Origin: Dimargaris cristalligena | Lineage: Eukaryota; Kickxellomycota; Dimargaritomycetes; Dimargaritales; Dimargaritaceae | Length of the DNA: 59,375 nucleotides | Direction of reading: 5' to 3' | Assembly: GCA_027576995.1 (NCBI GenBank) | Contig: JANBQC010000100.1 | Coordinates: 552-59,926, forward strand | In this document: in pieces, positions 24,334 through 35,820 of the stretch | How the letters are laid out: the number at the start of each line of letters is the position of its first letter | How positions within the stretch are numbered: the stretch's first letter is position 1 | Notes under the pieces: model-generated | The model's database searches: none | What the model was told of the DNA's origin: nothing | What the model saw: the letters and a program-made list of their open reading frames with translations, nothing else | Position numbers and translations under genes: made by a program

Positions 24334-27300
24334 ATGTTCAATCGCAAACGGACGGAATCTAATGTCTCATTGGGGCCTCCCAGACTGTCTTCGCCCGACT
24401 CGCAGGGCCAGCGAGACTCGGTCCCGGTCGCCTTTGGTTCCAAACACCCCGCTCTATCCGCCCTGCAAGCCCCGTCGGCCGGCTGTCATAAATTCGATCG
24501 CCGCAAGGACTACGATTTCGACCTCAAATTTGACCAATCCAATCTGAAATCCCTGCGGCCCTTACCCGCCAACCTCCCCATGGTCGGGGAAATGCCGACC
24601 GCTGCCAATTCCCAGCGTAAGGGTGGTTCCTCGAAAAATAAGGTCAAGTCACCTACGGGCACATCATCTTCTCAAAAAGGGGGTCCCGGTAATGGCTCCA
24701 TGGAGGCCTCAGGAAGTCAGACCGACTTTGGAACTACGGCCCGGTCCCGTCGTACCACTGCCACGGGCCCCAATGGGCTGTACCTTTCGGACAGTCCGGT
24801 GCTGCCCCCCACCGTCGGGGCCCTTCCCCCCCTTGTTAGTGACATGCCCCTCATCCGCAAGACTACGCCCCCGCCCGGCAGTGAAGACGGCGGGGCGAGT
24901 AACAAATACGACATTACCCATGTCCGGCAGCAGCAGCTCCAGTCCAATGGCTTGACTGAACACCGGAAACTAGTGGAGGCCGAGCGCGAGGAGCAGCTCC
25001 AGGCCAGTCAAAGCATCCTAAGCGAACGCCAGAAAATCGCCTACGTGGGGTTGGTGTACTTGCTTTTCATCGAGTTGGAAACCCGACTCGATGTGCAGCA
25101 TAAGGAAGCCATGCTGGCCACCTCCAGTTACTTAAATTTCGTGCGGAAGTCAATGCGGAAACTATACGCTCATATGCAACTTGACGAATCGGGTAAGCTT
25201 ATACTCCTCACATTCCTTCCAACATCGGCTAATTTGTACACACTATACACCAGAGGTGTCGCCCTAGTTCGAAAACCCGCATAGCTTATTTGTGAGTGTT
25301 TTGCGGCCGTTGTTTTTGCACAAGTGTAGAAAGCACTGGGGCTGCCATACAATTCCGTACGGGGTACAGCATCGACTTTTAGTCTCGTCTCGATTCTCTT
25401 TGAATATGTATATATAATTATCCCTGTTCACTCACCCCCAAAACCACGGTTATAATTCTACACCAATTCTAGAGCAAAAGATGATCGAACAAATGTCGCG
25501 ACACCATGTTCGAACAAGCGACCTTCTCAGCTCCTTGGTATCAGAGGGCGAAACCATCACAGTCACATCCGAGCAAAAGCTTTCCGTCGTCACCGATGAG
25601 GCCCCTACTGAACGTGACCTGGTATTCGGTCAGGGGTCTCCCGTTGCCGTCAACTTCAATATCCACGACGACAGCCAATCCAACCTGGCGGTTAATTTCG
25701 GGGCTGGCGACGTATGGAAAAGTGAAGATCCCTTTGATTTCCCTGGCTCGACCTCGACAAACCCCTTGGCGGATCCCAGTAGCCGATCGATGGCCAACTC
25801 CAACCACCTCCCATTGAGCTCCCCCCTGGCTAATACCCATTCCATTCAATCCCCCACCTTTGATGAATGGGACCTGGCCGCATCTATAGACCCATTCAAG
25901 ACACCCGAAATGTCAGCGGACCCGGTGTTTAGTGCTTCAACTCTATTTACCTCACCACAAACTACTAACCCGTTCCAGGACTTCGATGACTCCCTGGATT
26001 TTGGGATCTCCAGCTCCACTATGGCGCTCACGACCATGGCTGCTTCGAGGGATTCCAGTAGCGACTACCGACCCCCTTCAGTAGATATCCAGGAAGCTGA
26101 TCCAACCGGCTCAGGGAAGGGAGAAAAAGATGCCGACCTAGCCGACCAAGATGATACCTCGCGAACCGGTTCAACATCCCCCACTCCCCAGGAATCTACC
26201 CCCAACTCCACCTCAACGAGTCCGACTAAGGAGCCCTCCCCCAAGAAAACCGACGGCATCACCATCGATATTAAGAAGACCATCATTTTGGACCTGTTCC
26301 TACTTTTTCTCACTGACAATGTGTACGACGCGCGGGCCCGGTATTTCTTGCGTCGCCTGGCGGGCTGTATGGACCTGGACTGGTTGGAGGTGTTACGCCT
26401 GGAACACAACCTGACCGAACAGCTCAAGTTATTTGAAATGGCCGATATGGGACAGGACGATGACTGCCCCCCTGCCGGGGACGACGACAACGACAACGAC
26501 AGTCAAACGGCGGACCTTGCCAGCCCTAAGGGTGAAGGCAACGACCTCCCGCCGACTACACCCCCCATCAGTGGAAGCAGTAGTGGCCCTATGGTTAAAT
26601 CACCCAGTCGGGAACGGACAGTATCCTCCACGAGTAAGAAGGGCAGTGCCATGAATTTGACGACCATCGAGAGTCTGAAACTCCACGCCGATCGGCTCAA
26701 CCACTACAACGTCAAAGAAAGGAAGCGGCGTTGGGTAATCATGGGGCTCGCCACCATTGGTGGTGGTCTCGTCCTTGGTCTTTCCACCGGTCTCTTAGCA
26801 CCGGCCATTGGGGCTGGTTTAGGCGCAGCTTTCGCCACCCTCGGAGTTAGCGGAACTACCGCCTTCTTCGGTAGCATCGGTGGGGCCGCCTTAATCACCA
26901 CGAGCGGCGCATTGGCCGGGAGTAGTCTGGCGGGTATTAAAATGGAGCGGCGCACCCGCGGTATCAGTACATTTGAGTTCCTCACCGTGCGGGACCGTAA
27001 AAGTGTGAGTGTGGTGTTGACCATCCCGGGGTGGCTGACCTCCACGGAAGACGGCACGTTACCCTTTTCGGTGATTGACGAACTCGAAGGGGACCAGTAC
27101 GCCCTCTATTTTGAGCCCGAGATGCTTAGGGAATTAGGGAGTATCCTCAAAATGCTGGCCGGAGAGGTCCTCTCCACCGCCACCATCCAAATCCTGCAGT
27201 ACACGATGCTACATTCCCTCCTCTCGGCACTAACCTGGCCGCTCACGCTTGCCAAAATCGGGTACTTGGTCGATAATCCCTGGTCAATTGGATTGGACCG

Positions 27301-28453
27301 TACCCGTAAGGTGGGCGCCATTTTGGCCGACGTTCTCCTCCAACGTGCCCAAGGGTACCGCCCCATCACCCTCGTCGGCTATTCCCTCGGCGCCCGTGTT
27401 ATTTTCTATTGTCTGTTGGAACTGGCCAAATCCAACGCCTTTGGTATTATCGAGGACGTTTACTTGTTCGGTGCACCCGTGACCGCCCCGGTGGAGGACT
27501 GGCGCCTGTGCTCGAGCGTGGTCGGCGGACGGTTCGTCAATGCCTACGCGCGGAACGACTGGGTGCTGGGCTTCTTGTACCGGTACACCAATATCAACCG
27601 GGGGCCGGTGGCGGGCCTGATGCCGGTTGAAGGCGTATCGAGTATCGAAAATATCGATATTACAGACGTCATGGACGGCCATATGGCCTACCGCAGTTAT
27701 ATGCCCCGTTTGCTGAAAATCGTCGGATTCGAAGTCACGAGTGATGAGTTTCTGGATCCGGACGCGGAGGTGGTGGAAGAGAAGACCACCGAACCGTTGG
27801 AGGAAGACAATGGGGAAACTCAGAAGAATAAGGGAAAGGACAAGGGTAAGGAGGACGCTGGCGATACGGAAGAGGGCCGGGGGGGTCCCCACGGTTTAGA
27901 TGAGGTGCGAGCGAGACCGAAGACCGCCCTGGGTGCTTCGTCGTCGTCATCGCTCTACAACTCCGAACTTGACCCGTTCGCCGATCCGCCCAACGGGAAA
28001 TTCGGCCTGGCTACGGCACCGTCCTCCCCTACGACCTCCGCCGCTGCCGCTGCCGCCGCCAGCGCCTCCGGTTGGTCGGACGCATCCTATCCTATGCGTA
28101 GCAGCATGTCGTCACCCGTGCCAAACCAACCCGTACGCCCCGCGCGTGCTTCATCGTCCGCCGCCACAGCCAGCCGATCCCTCTTTGGCTCTATGCTGCC
28201 GTTCGGATTATCTAAACAACCCTCCGGTCACGGTCACATTGGTGGCAAAGGCGGTTCTAATCGACTATCCTTTACGGGTGCGACCTTACCTGCGGCGGCT
28301 GCGGCCTCGGCCAGTCCAATGGGTAATGGGCGGTCACCGAACCCGCTCGACGATATGGAATTGATTCGCCGGGAATTGGAAATGGCCGGTTGTGTGGTGA
28401 AGGAAATTGAGACTACATTACCCAAAATGGTCATTGATTCTAAACGGCCGTAA
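24334..28453 (+). CDS. TMCO4/Mil1-like DUF726 membrane protein
   Basis: I predict 1279 aa from exons 24334-25192 and 25473-28453. The 280-base intron is phase 1 (TCG-G/GTAAGC ... CTAG/AG), and joining gives the continuous sequence QLDESEQKMIEQM. DUF726 proteins such as human TMCO4 and yeast Mil1 are alpha/beta-hydrolase-like proteins of the secretory pathway; yeast Mil1 acts in clathrin-dependent traffic. Residues about 697-1030 are the family core: a basic RKRRW, a Gly/Ala-rich double membrane hairpin, then a hydrolase-like domain with nucleophile motif G922-Y-S924-L-G. A helical block at the end of exon 1 and another near residues 370-430 are the other conserved parts. Residues 1-190, about 310-370, 440-680 and 1040-1230 are low complexity, making this much longer than typical relatives. 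Whether it is catalytic is unknown. Confidence 0.88.
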
Positions 28454-28855
28454 AACCAATACCCGATTTTCTTTGTCTCATTTTATAATTACTAGATGAT
28501 GCCTTTTATTTACGAAGTGTCGTTTATGTGTTCACTTTCCCCGTTGGCTTTGTTCCAATTAGCTTTTAAACCCCGAGCCAGACGTTGGATATTTCTATTT
28601 ATTTGTTATTCTTCTCTCTCCCTCTCTATCTATATATATATAGACAGCCCATGTTCATTTACTTATATTTTCTTGTGGTGTACGTTTTATATCATTCACC
28701 GCCGCATGCATCTTTCTCCATTACCCTCAACGGTTTATGCTGAGTTTATAGTATATTCGTTTTTCTATTATCATTCCTGTATTTCTAGCAAGTATTCGGC
28801 ATTCACGGCTATTGCACAATGTTTCAAAGGCCAGATTGGTTGATGATCAAATTTT

Positions 28856-28861
28856 AATAAA
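28856..28861 (+). terminator. Polyadenylation-type signal
   Basis: AATAAA about 400 bases downstream of the DUF726 stop codon, in AT-rich sequence. The 28454-29255 interval otherwise holds no supported gene. Confidence 0.3.
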
Positions 28862-29255
28862 ACCTATCGAATACTCCGAGTTTTTTTTTGCAATAGCCTA
28901 TTGTTAAGTTGTAGTTGACCATGTACTGCCCCATAGTCCAATGTATGAGTTATCTACCCAGAAGTGGTACAGTATGCAAAAATTAATTCTCATCTGCTTT
29001 GGACATTTTGTAATTTCGTTTTTGTTTTTGATAACCACTATACATTCAGTATAAAAATAACAGTAAATAGTATATTACCAATTGTACTCTTATAACCCGC
29101 AAGGCAAAAAAAATGGATTTTGTTTTAAAAAGGGGGGATATATTGCTGAAAATCAACCCAGGTAAAAAATTAAATAGACCAAATGTCAACCTCGTTGATA
29201 GTCACTAAAGGAAAAAGAGCAAACAAATAAACAAAAATAAACATTGTACAAGCCG

Positions 29256-30630
29256 CTAGTCTTCGGTTTCCATGTTAGTGTCTGGTGTGTCGAATGATTC
29301 GGTTTGGAACGTAGTGGCCGCTGAGTCCAATCGCGGGGTGGGCTGAGAAGTTTCGTGTACCATATGAGCAATGGATGGCATCTGGGTCTCTTGCTGGGGC
29401 TCGTCTGGCTCGTGGGTCGTAGTCGCCGATTCCACAGCAGTAGCAGTCGTCGCAGCGGACGTTTGAGCGGCAGACAGTTCCGTAGGGGTGGTGGGTTCCT
29501 CGATGGCCTGCGAATTTTCCACGGGTTGATCGGCGTCAGGTGACTGGGGCTGGCGGTGAGAAGGAGGAGAAGTGGCCCCCACCGCTGCTGCTAATTCACT
29601 GGGGAGTGGTTCCGAGGATCGGGAGTAGCCAGTTATGGGTGGAGATGTGGGAGGCAGTTCCGTTGCGACGGCAGCAGGAGAGCCCGTCGCTCCGGATGAT
29701 GAAGCGGATGGGGAGGAGGCCGTTCCAACTACGTCAATTTCGGAAGTTCCAATGATGGAAGCTACTGTAGCAGCGGCATCGTCAATGGCTTCGGGTTCGG
29801 TTATAGCAGCCTCTACGGAGGCCATGGAGGGTTCCGGTACGGTTTGGGGTGATTGGGGTTCAGCAGGTGTTGAATCCACATCAATGGGGGCACTGTCCTC
29901 GGCATCAAGTTCGGCCGAAGTAGAAGGTGCTATGGCATCCTTGGTGGTTGGTACCGGTGGGATCACGATATCGCCAATCTTCAGAGGTTCCTTTTCCAAG
30001 GGATCAATCTCGGGGGAATTATCGACGGTCATTTCGTCGTCACTGTCGCTCAAGACATTATCCTCGTATATGATTTCGCGATCGGCTATCCGGGACGACA
30101 AGGGCGGTGATGTGAGTAGGGTAGGGTGGTGGAGTGCCGGGTTCAATACAATTATTTAGACACTGTACGTTCGTAGCTAAGAAAAAAGCATTCGAGGTAC
30201 CTTTGACAATTTCAACGGAGTCTATGAGATAGCAGCTCATGTAACTTACATCGAACCCATTTTCCGATTTGGTAAGGCACGCGAGGAGTCCGGGTCTGGT
30301 CGGATACGGTGGCAGTGACCAGCTGGCGGTCCCTGAAAGGTGAAGTAGTGTAGAATGAGGCAAAGGCCAAATGAGACATATGAATGGATGGTGTTGCAGA
30401 GGAGGAGGAGGGGTGATTGGTTCAATTTAACGCAAGTGGGGAGTTAATACAGCACCATGGCGCGAATACCATGACCGGTTTAGGGCGTGGGGTATTTGGC
30501 TAAATGGGCGACAAGGGCAAGCAGCTTACCAGGCCTGCACGGGAAGCGGGATGGCATTCTTAAGTTTCTCTAGTTCAGTTGGAACATGGCGGGCATGCCG
30601 GGCTTCGGTGTTACGCGTAGGACGAGACAT
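29256..30630 (-). CDS. BCL7-like protein, three exons
   Basis: I predict 337 aa from exons 30630-30530, 30332-30250 and 30085-29256, with introns of 197 and 164 bases. Donors read TG/GTAAGC and AT/GTAAGT; acceptors read TTTCAG/GG and GATAG/CC. Frames join without stops. The first 65 residues start MSRPTRNTEARHARH and run to a Trp-rich end (QAWDRQLVT ... IGKWVR). This resembles the BCL7 N-terminal domain, where an RAETR-type start leads to W-x-K-x-W-V-T-V and YKWVPV. The remaining 270 residues are acidic then Ser/Thr/Pro/Ala-rich and disordered, as in BCL7. BCL7 proteins are accessory subunits of SWI/SNF chromatin remodellers. The match is by pattern only, and exon 3 could use another acceptor. 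The gene is divergent from HARS, 45 bases below a TATA-like box. Confidence 0.6.
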
Positions 30631-30672
30631 GGTCGCTATGGAAATACGGTAGCAGGATAAGTATTCGTGTAA

Positions 30673-30682
30673 ATATATATAA
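30673..30682 (-). promoter_or_regulatory. TATA-like box of the BCL7-like gene
   Basis: An ATATATATAA-type tract on the minus strand about 45 bases upstream of the ATG at 30630, within the 521-base divergent promoter shared with HARS. Confidence 0.4.
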
Positions 30683-31070
30683 AAAGCCCCAAGTAAAAAC
30701 TAGCCAAGAGGGTCAAAATAGGAATGTCTGCAGCGGCAAAATAGTAGGAATGGGTCGCGTTTAACGGTTGGGAAGTCGATTTAAAAAGGGGGACACGCGA
30801 TATGGCGGTTGTGGTGTATGGGTTGAATGAAAGGAAGATAAAGTTACCTACTAGGCAATCCATAGGCAAAGGAGCCCCACCAAACCAGCATAGGGCTTTT
30901 GGGGGAGGTCTCTCCCACCCAAGCTTACCAAAGCATCTCGCTCCTTTACTCCTGAGTCACCACCATACAATTGAGCAGTCCACACCACACCAATCTAACC
31001 ACCCAATTTTTTTAGACGGGCGTTTTCGTCTCATTCGGTCAAGGGATTCCACACATCTCTTGTACTTGTG

Positions 31071-31083
31071 TAAATATAATAAA
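31071..31083 (+). promoter_or_regulatory. TATA-like box of HARS
   Basis: TAAATATAATAAA lies about 70 bases upstream of the first in-frame ATG (31152) and about 276 upstream of the second (31359). Initiation shortly downstream could include or skip the first ATG. Confidence 0.4.
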
Positions 31084-31151
31084 CCTTCTCCCTCCTGCGA
31101 TCCGCCCACTCTGCTTTTCTTTCAAGATATATTAAATTATTGTGTCGTATT

Positions 31152-33020
31152 ATGTTTAGCCCATTGCGACCCACACTCGTCTGCAACCGGCTTCCCCCTT
31201 TTCGTCTTTCCCGACCTCTTCTCGTCCATACCCGCTCCTTCTCTTCTTCCTTCTTATCCGTTAATCTCCGACCTTCGCCACCGCCAGTTGTGCCTCTTAC
31301 CCAGAACTCTATCCACTTTATTTCCTCGATTCACAATCCCCTTCGCCAAGTATCCACCATGAGCAGCGTCGAATCCCTCAAGGAGCAAATCGCCCAGCTC
31401 GGTGATAAGATTCGCCAGCTTAAACTTGAGAAGGCCGACAAGGAAACTGTCACTCGCGAAGTAGCCGTCCTGACCCAACTCAAGTCCCAGCTGGCCCAAC
31501 TCACTGGCGAGCCCCTCCCCACCGCTGGCGGCAGTGGCTCCGGCAAAAAGAGTGGTGGCGGCAAAAAGGTTGCGGCCCAATTTACCCTCAAAACCCCCAA
31601 AGGTACCCGTGACTTCAACGATAAGGAAATGGCCGTTCGCGACGAAATGTTCGCCACCATCAAGGGGGTCTTCCAGCAACATGGCGGTGTGACCATCGAC
31701 ACCCCCGTCTTTGAACTCAAGGAGATTCTGAGCGGCAAGTACGGCGAAGACAGCAAACTCATTTACGATTTGGAGGACCAGGGCGGTGAAAAGTGCTCGC
31801 TGCGCTACGATTTGACCGTGCCCTTCTCACGCTTTTTGGCCATGAACAGTAGCCAGTACCCCAATATCAAGCGCTACCACATTGGTAAAGTGTACCGCCG
31901 GGACCAGCCCGCTATGACCAAGGGACGGATGCGTGAATTTTTCCAATGTGATTTCGATATCGCCGGTACCCACGAGCCGATGGTCCCCGACGCCGAGATT
32001 GTGCGCATCGCCGTTGACGTATTGACCGCGCTGGATGTCGGTGATTTCATGATTAAGATCAATCACCGGCAGGTTCTCGATGGTATGTTCCAGGTCTGCG
32101 GAGTGCCTGCGGATAAAATCCGGCCCATCTCGTCCGCAGTGGATAAGATGGACAAATCGCCGTGGGAGGAAGTGCGCCGGGAAATGGTCGAGGACAAGGG
32201 TCTCGACCCCACAGTGGCCGACCGTATCGGTACCTACATTTGCCTGAGTGGTGGCGAAGATCTGCTGGCTAAGCTGCAGCAGGATGCGGATTTGATGGCC
32301 AACCCTAGTGCCACCGCCGGTCTCAAAGACATGGCCCTCTTCTTCCGTTACGCCAAGGTCTTCAAGATGCAGGACAAGGTCCTGTTCGACCTCAGCCTGG
32401 CCCGTGGCCTGGACTACTACACCGGGGTCATTTACGAGGCCATCCTGGTCGATTCCGAAGAGAACCAAAAACTACTGGCCCAGGATATGGCTGGTCAATC
32501 CAAGGCCCCGGGCCAGGAAGACGAAAGCCAGGCCCGCCTGGGTTCAATTGCCGCCGGGGGTCGCTACGACGAACTGGTGGGGATGTTCGCGGGGACCAGC
32601 AAAAAGGGCAAGAGCAACAACATTCCCTGCGTGGGCGTCAGCGTCGGCGTCGAACGGGTCTTCTCCATTCTGATGCGTAAGCGTAAACTGGAGGAAATTA
32701 AGGCGAACCGTACGGAAGTGTACATTATTAGTGTCGGCGATGGACTGCTCGAAGAACGCATGGCCATCGCAGCGGAGCTGTGGGACCACGGAATTAAGGC
32801 CGAGTACATGTTCAAGGCCAAACCCAAGTTGCCAGCCCAGTGGGCGGTCTGTGACCGTGACTTGATTCCCTTGTCCGTAATTATCGGCCGCGATGAGCTG
32901 GAGAAGGGTGTGGTCAAAATCAAAGATATGATCAACAAGACTGACTCCCAATCCGGGGGTAACGAGGTGCCCTACGTCAACATGGTGGCCGAGATCAAGA
33001 AGCGCCTTGGCCAGGCGTAA
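31152..33020 (+). CDS. HARS: Histidyl-tRNA synthetase, two likely start codons
   Basis: A class II aminoacyl-tRNA synthetase that charges tRNA-His. The frame gives 622 aa from ATG 31152 or 553 aa from ATG 31359. The first 69 residues are rich in Arg, Ser, Leu and Pro, with almost no acidic residues (FRLSRPLLVHTRSFSSSFLS), like a mitochondrial presequence. The second ATG sits in a strong context (CCACCATGA) and starts MSSVESLKEQ, an ordinary cytosolic N-terminus. A WHEP-type helical hairpin follows (long-form residues about 74-120), then TPKGTRDF, motif 2 (RYHIGKVYRRDQP), GLDYYTG (from residue 419) and GGRYDEL (about 470), then the anticodon-binding domain. Yeast HTS1 makes cytosolic and mitochondrial enzymes from one gene by start choice; I infer the same here. 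Intronless. Confidence 0.96.
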   Translation: MFSPLRPTLVCNRLPPFRLSRPLLVHTRSFSSSFLSVNLRPSPPPVVPLTQNSIHFISSIHNPLRQVSTMSSVESLKEQIAQLGDKIRQLKLEKADKETVTREVAVLTQLKSQLAQLTGEPLPTAGGSGSGKKSGGGKKVAAQFTLKTPKGTRDFNDKEMAVRDEMFATIKGVFQQHGGVTIDTPVFELKEILSGKYGEDSKLIYDLEDQGGEKCSLRYDLTVPFSRFLAMNSSQYPNIKRYHIGKVYRRDQPAMTKGRMREFFQCDFDIAGTHEPMVPDAEIVRIAVDVLTALDVGDFMIKINHRQVLDGMFQVCGVPADKIRPISSAVDKMDKSPWEEVRREMVEDKGLDPTVADRIGTYICLSGGEDLLAKLQQDADLMANPSATAGLKDMALFFRYAKVFKMQDKVLFDLSLARGLDYYTGVIYEAILVDSEENQKLLAQDMAGQSKAPGQEDESQARLGSIAAGGRYDELVGMFAGTSKKGKSNNIPCVGVSVGVERVFSILMRKRKLEEIKANRTEVYIISVGDGLLEERMAIAAELWDHGIKAEYMFKAKPKLPAQWAVCDRDLIPLSVIIGRDELEKGVVKIKDMINKTDSQSGGNEVPYVNMVAEIKKRLGQA

Positions 33021-33209
33021 GGTAGGAGGGAGCCGGCATGTATCCGTGATATCCGGTCGCGGGGTTCCTCGATCCCCTACAGCCGTGAAATAGGGACCGT
33101 ACTTTTGGGCCATGCGCAAAGCATGGTTATCATTTTAGACTAGGCCACATTGTTATATTGGCCTGTTTCGTTTAATCCTTCGCCTGGTCTGGGATTATTA
33201 TTAGTGATT

Positions 33210-33215
33210 AATAAA
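33210..33215 (+). terminator. Polyadenylation-type signal of HARS
   Basis: AATAAA about 190 bases downstream of the HARS stop. From here to 34456 I see no supported gene. Confidence 0.4.
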
Positions 33216-34456
33216 AAACTACTTCATTTATTAATACGCAAGTCTAAAGGGGTCTTTGCCTTCGGCATCAATTCGATCGATCCCTGGTCTGCCGGTCGTT
33301 ATCTTCATAGCCGCTGGTTTAATTCTCATGCGATGGGCCTGTTATTCGGACCGGCCTTTTCATGCACCTACCTTGTTTGTGGTCATGCTCTATTATATTC
33401 AGGCGAAATAACCAGCCTATCCTCGGCCAAACCCCCTGCCAATGCCCAGCCCCGGCTGTTGTATTTCTAGTCTCCCTAGTTTCAATCGAATTACCAGCCC
33501 CGCCCATCCCTGGCATTATTCGGGTTAAGTTTATTCGACTGCGGCATCGGCATAGCCCCACCACCCCTTTTACGTTCGAGGTCAGAGGCTAGGAAAACCG
33601 CTCAGACGCCCTCGTTGGCACTTCTGGACACTGTCTCTTTAATAATTTCGGTTTCGTTTTATATAAATACCTCACTTCTGGCCCTTTCAATGAGCATTAT
33701 GATATGGCCACTCGCTCCTACTTCTTGCATCGGCCTAACCACCGTGCCATGCCCACCCGCCCCCTTCACTTGACTATCTTTATATAGAGTTGTTATCACC
33801 CCAGCCCTCCATGCCACGTTCCCACATACTTCATTATCATTGCCACCATACCCTCATGATTCGGAAAACCGTTATCGTATGTCTTTCCTTCTTGATTTTT
33901 TTTATACGACGGCACCTACGTGGTCTGCTGCTATACGCATGGTAAATATCTCCCACTTACGGACTGGCCTTTATGGTTTGACTATGCCAACCCTTTTTAC
34001 TAAAATGCGTGACCGTTTACTCTGGTTGGATGGTGCACTTCAAAGGTGGATTAATTTATACCGGCAGTCTATTTTAGGATCACTACTGGTGCTGGGATAT
34101 TCAAATTATACATGAAGTAAAAATATAATAACCTATTTTTTTGGTAATGTAAAAGAGCGGATCTCGAATTGAATCCAAAGCCATATAGAAACATTTGAGC
34201 ATATAATATACACATTCGATATAATCTATACAAACATGGTAAATTTACACTGATAATTGCATAGATGGGTGGGCGGGGCATTCCCCACCAGATGAGCAAC
34301 CTTAAGTCTCGCTACCCGCTGTATTACTGCCTCGATACCGACCTGCATAATAGACCCCTGGCCAAGCGGCGGCGGCCAGCTATAGCCCCATTATATTTTA
34401 CAGCACTCTCGGCTGCGCTCTGAAGGCTTGGCTGGTAAGTGTTTAGCGGTATGGGC

Positions 34457-35423
34457 CTAAATCGCGTGTATGCATTCGGTTAGCGCCCCCAGCCACTCTT
34501 CTACAGGCGCAATGGTCTGGCTCCGGGGATTGACCCACTTCACCCGACCAGTCAGCTGGACAGTGGTAGTGGTAGGAGTCAGGACCGGGACCGGGGCCTG
34601 GGTGATGGTGGGGATAGGGGTGGAGGTGGAGGTGGAGGCGGAATCCGAATTGGTAGCTATGTCGGCGGTTTGCGTCGAAACGGGTCAAATCTCGATGTAG
34701 GTTGTAGCGAAGGGGAGAGGAGGTGGAAGTAAGGCCTCAATGTCGATACCCTTGCTATCGATCTCCTCGGCCGTCTCTGATGGGACCCAGGTGGTAAAGT
34801 CCAACGTCAGATCAGGCGTCGGCACCTGTACGTTGGCAAAATAGTTGTATTGGGGGCGACCTATCGGTGAAGCATCACCGGACTTGAAAGATTTGTGTGC
34901 GGCCGGCTTTGTAGCTGGTGCTACGTCGACCATGATCCTCGCTGTTGACATGGTCATAATAGACTGCGACAAGTCAACGGACTTGTCATTGGAAATTCGG
35001 CCGAGTCTAGATCAGTGGAAGTGATCCATACTCAGTTCCGCCTCGGACCAAGTCGCCGCTGGGCTCAGCTTACGCCCCAGCTTCACCAGGGTGGGGTGAG
35101 GGTTGACACGACGAACTAAAAACGAGAGACAAGGGAATTGCATTTTTTAATATGAGAAGATAATTATCTGAAATCAGGGGAAATGGAGTAAGAAGTCTAG
35201 GGGAAGGGAGAGGAGAGGAGAGGAAAAATCGAATTATCGAACAGATTGTAATAAAATGGGTGGTGTATGAATATTTTACTTTTGAGCGGAGCACTCGGTT
35301 AATATATATGTGTATTGCTAATGTTAATTTTGATGGCCCCTCCAGAAGAAATGAAGAGAATACTGGTGTAAAAACCATAACAAACATGAGTACCAGATAA
35401 GTTGCATGACTGGTATGGGTCAT
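34457..35423 (-). pseudogene. Secreted-protein gene remnant with in-frame TGA codons
   Basis: A possible first exon starts at ATG 35423 with a signal-peptide-like N-terminus (THATYLVLMFVMVFTPVFS pattern). After a polypyrimidine tract and acceptor TTTTTAG (35116-35117), one frame runs from 35113 to a TAG at 34457-34459. It has protein-like codon use but two in-frame TGA codons, at 35012-35014 and 34685-34687. The last 75 codons are Thr/Pro-rich, then end in a charged segment with WVNPRSQTIAPVEEWL. Either it is a pseudogene, or short introns remove the TGAs; for the second, a candidate 93-base intron starts at GTATCG and ends at CATAG. I do not recognise the family. No phase-compatible donor joins the signal-peptide exon cleanly, which favours decay. 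Confidence 0.42.
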
Positions 35424-35750
35424 TATCTACGACTAGGCATCCCGCTGAGATGTTGAAAGGGGAGACCGTTGAAGGCTAAACTGATCCTCAGCCGCCGTAT
35501 AGCTCCATCCATGGACCTTGGGGATGCAATAGGTGGTTTCTTCCATGTCTCAGAGGGTTTAACCACTGAACAGCAAATGTGACCTAGGTATAGTGTGCTA
35601 GTGGCTGGAACGACCAAGTTATCAACCCCGGGTTTATACTGAAAGAACTTGTAATTGCTGGACTCTTTTCAGTTTACTGGGTATTTTGGATATTGGATAA
35701 AGCATGGAAGTTTGCCGCATTCGAGCACACCTGTCCCTGCCCGGTAATAT
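35424..35750. other. Upstream flank of the secreted-protein remnant
   Basis: No supported gene. It leads from the candidate ATG at 35423 to the duplicated segment at 35751. Confidence 0.4.
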
Positions 35751-35820
35751 ATGGGAGATGTTCATTCAGGCTGTATAATGAAAAATCCATTGGGTGAGGC
35801 CAATATTACTGGTTAAAAGC
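35751..35820. repeat. Dispersed duplicate, copy 1
   Basis: About 70 bases starting ATGGGAGATGTTCA match 44101-44170 at roughly three quarters of positions by eye, mostly with transition differences. Similarity continues weakly around a shared GATCGGGCCG/AATCGGGCCG. It lies about 330 bases upstream of the minus-strand secreted-protein remnant. Confidence 0.5.

Noticed and set aside
28496..28843. 115-codon hydrophobic plus-strand frame
   Set aside because: Lies in the AT-rich 3' flank of the DUF726 gene, with composition typical of untranslated DNA.
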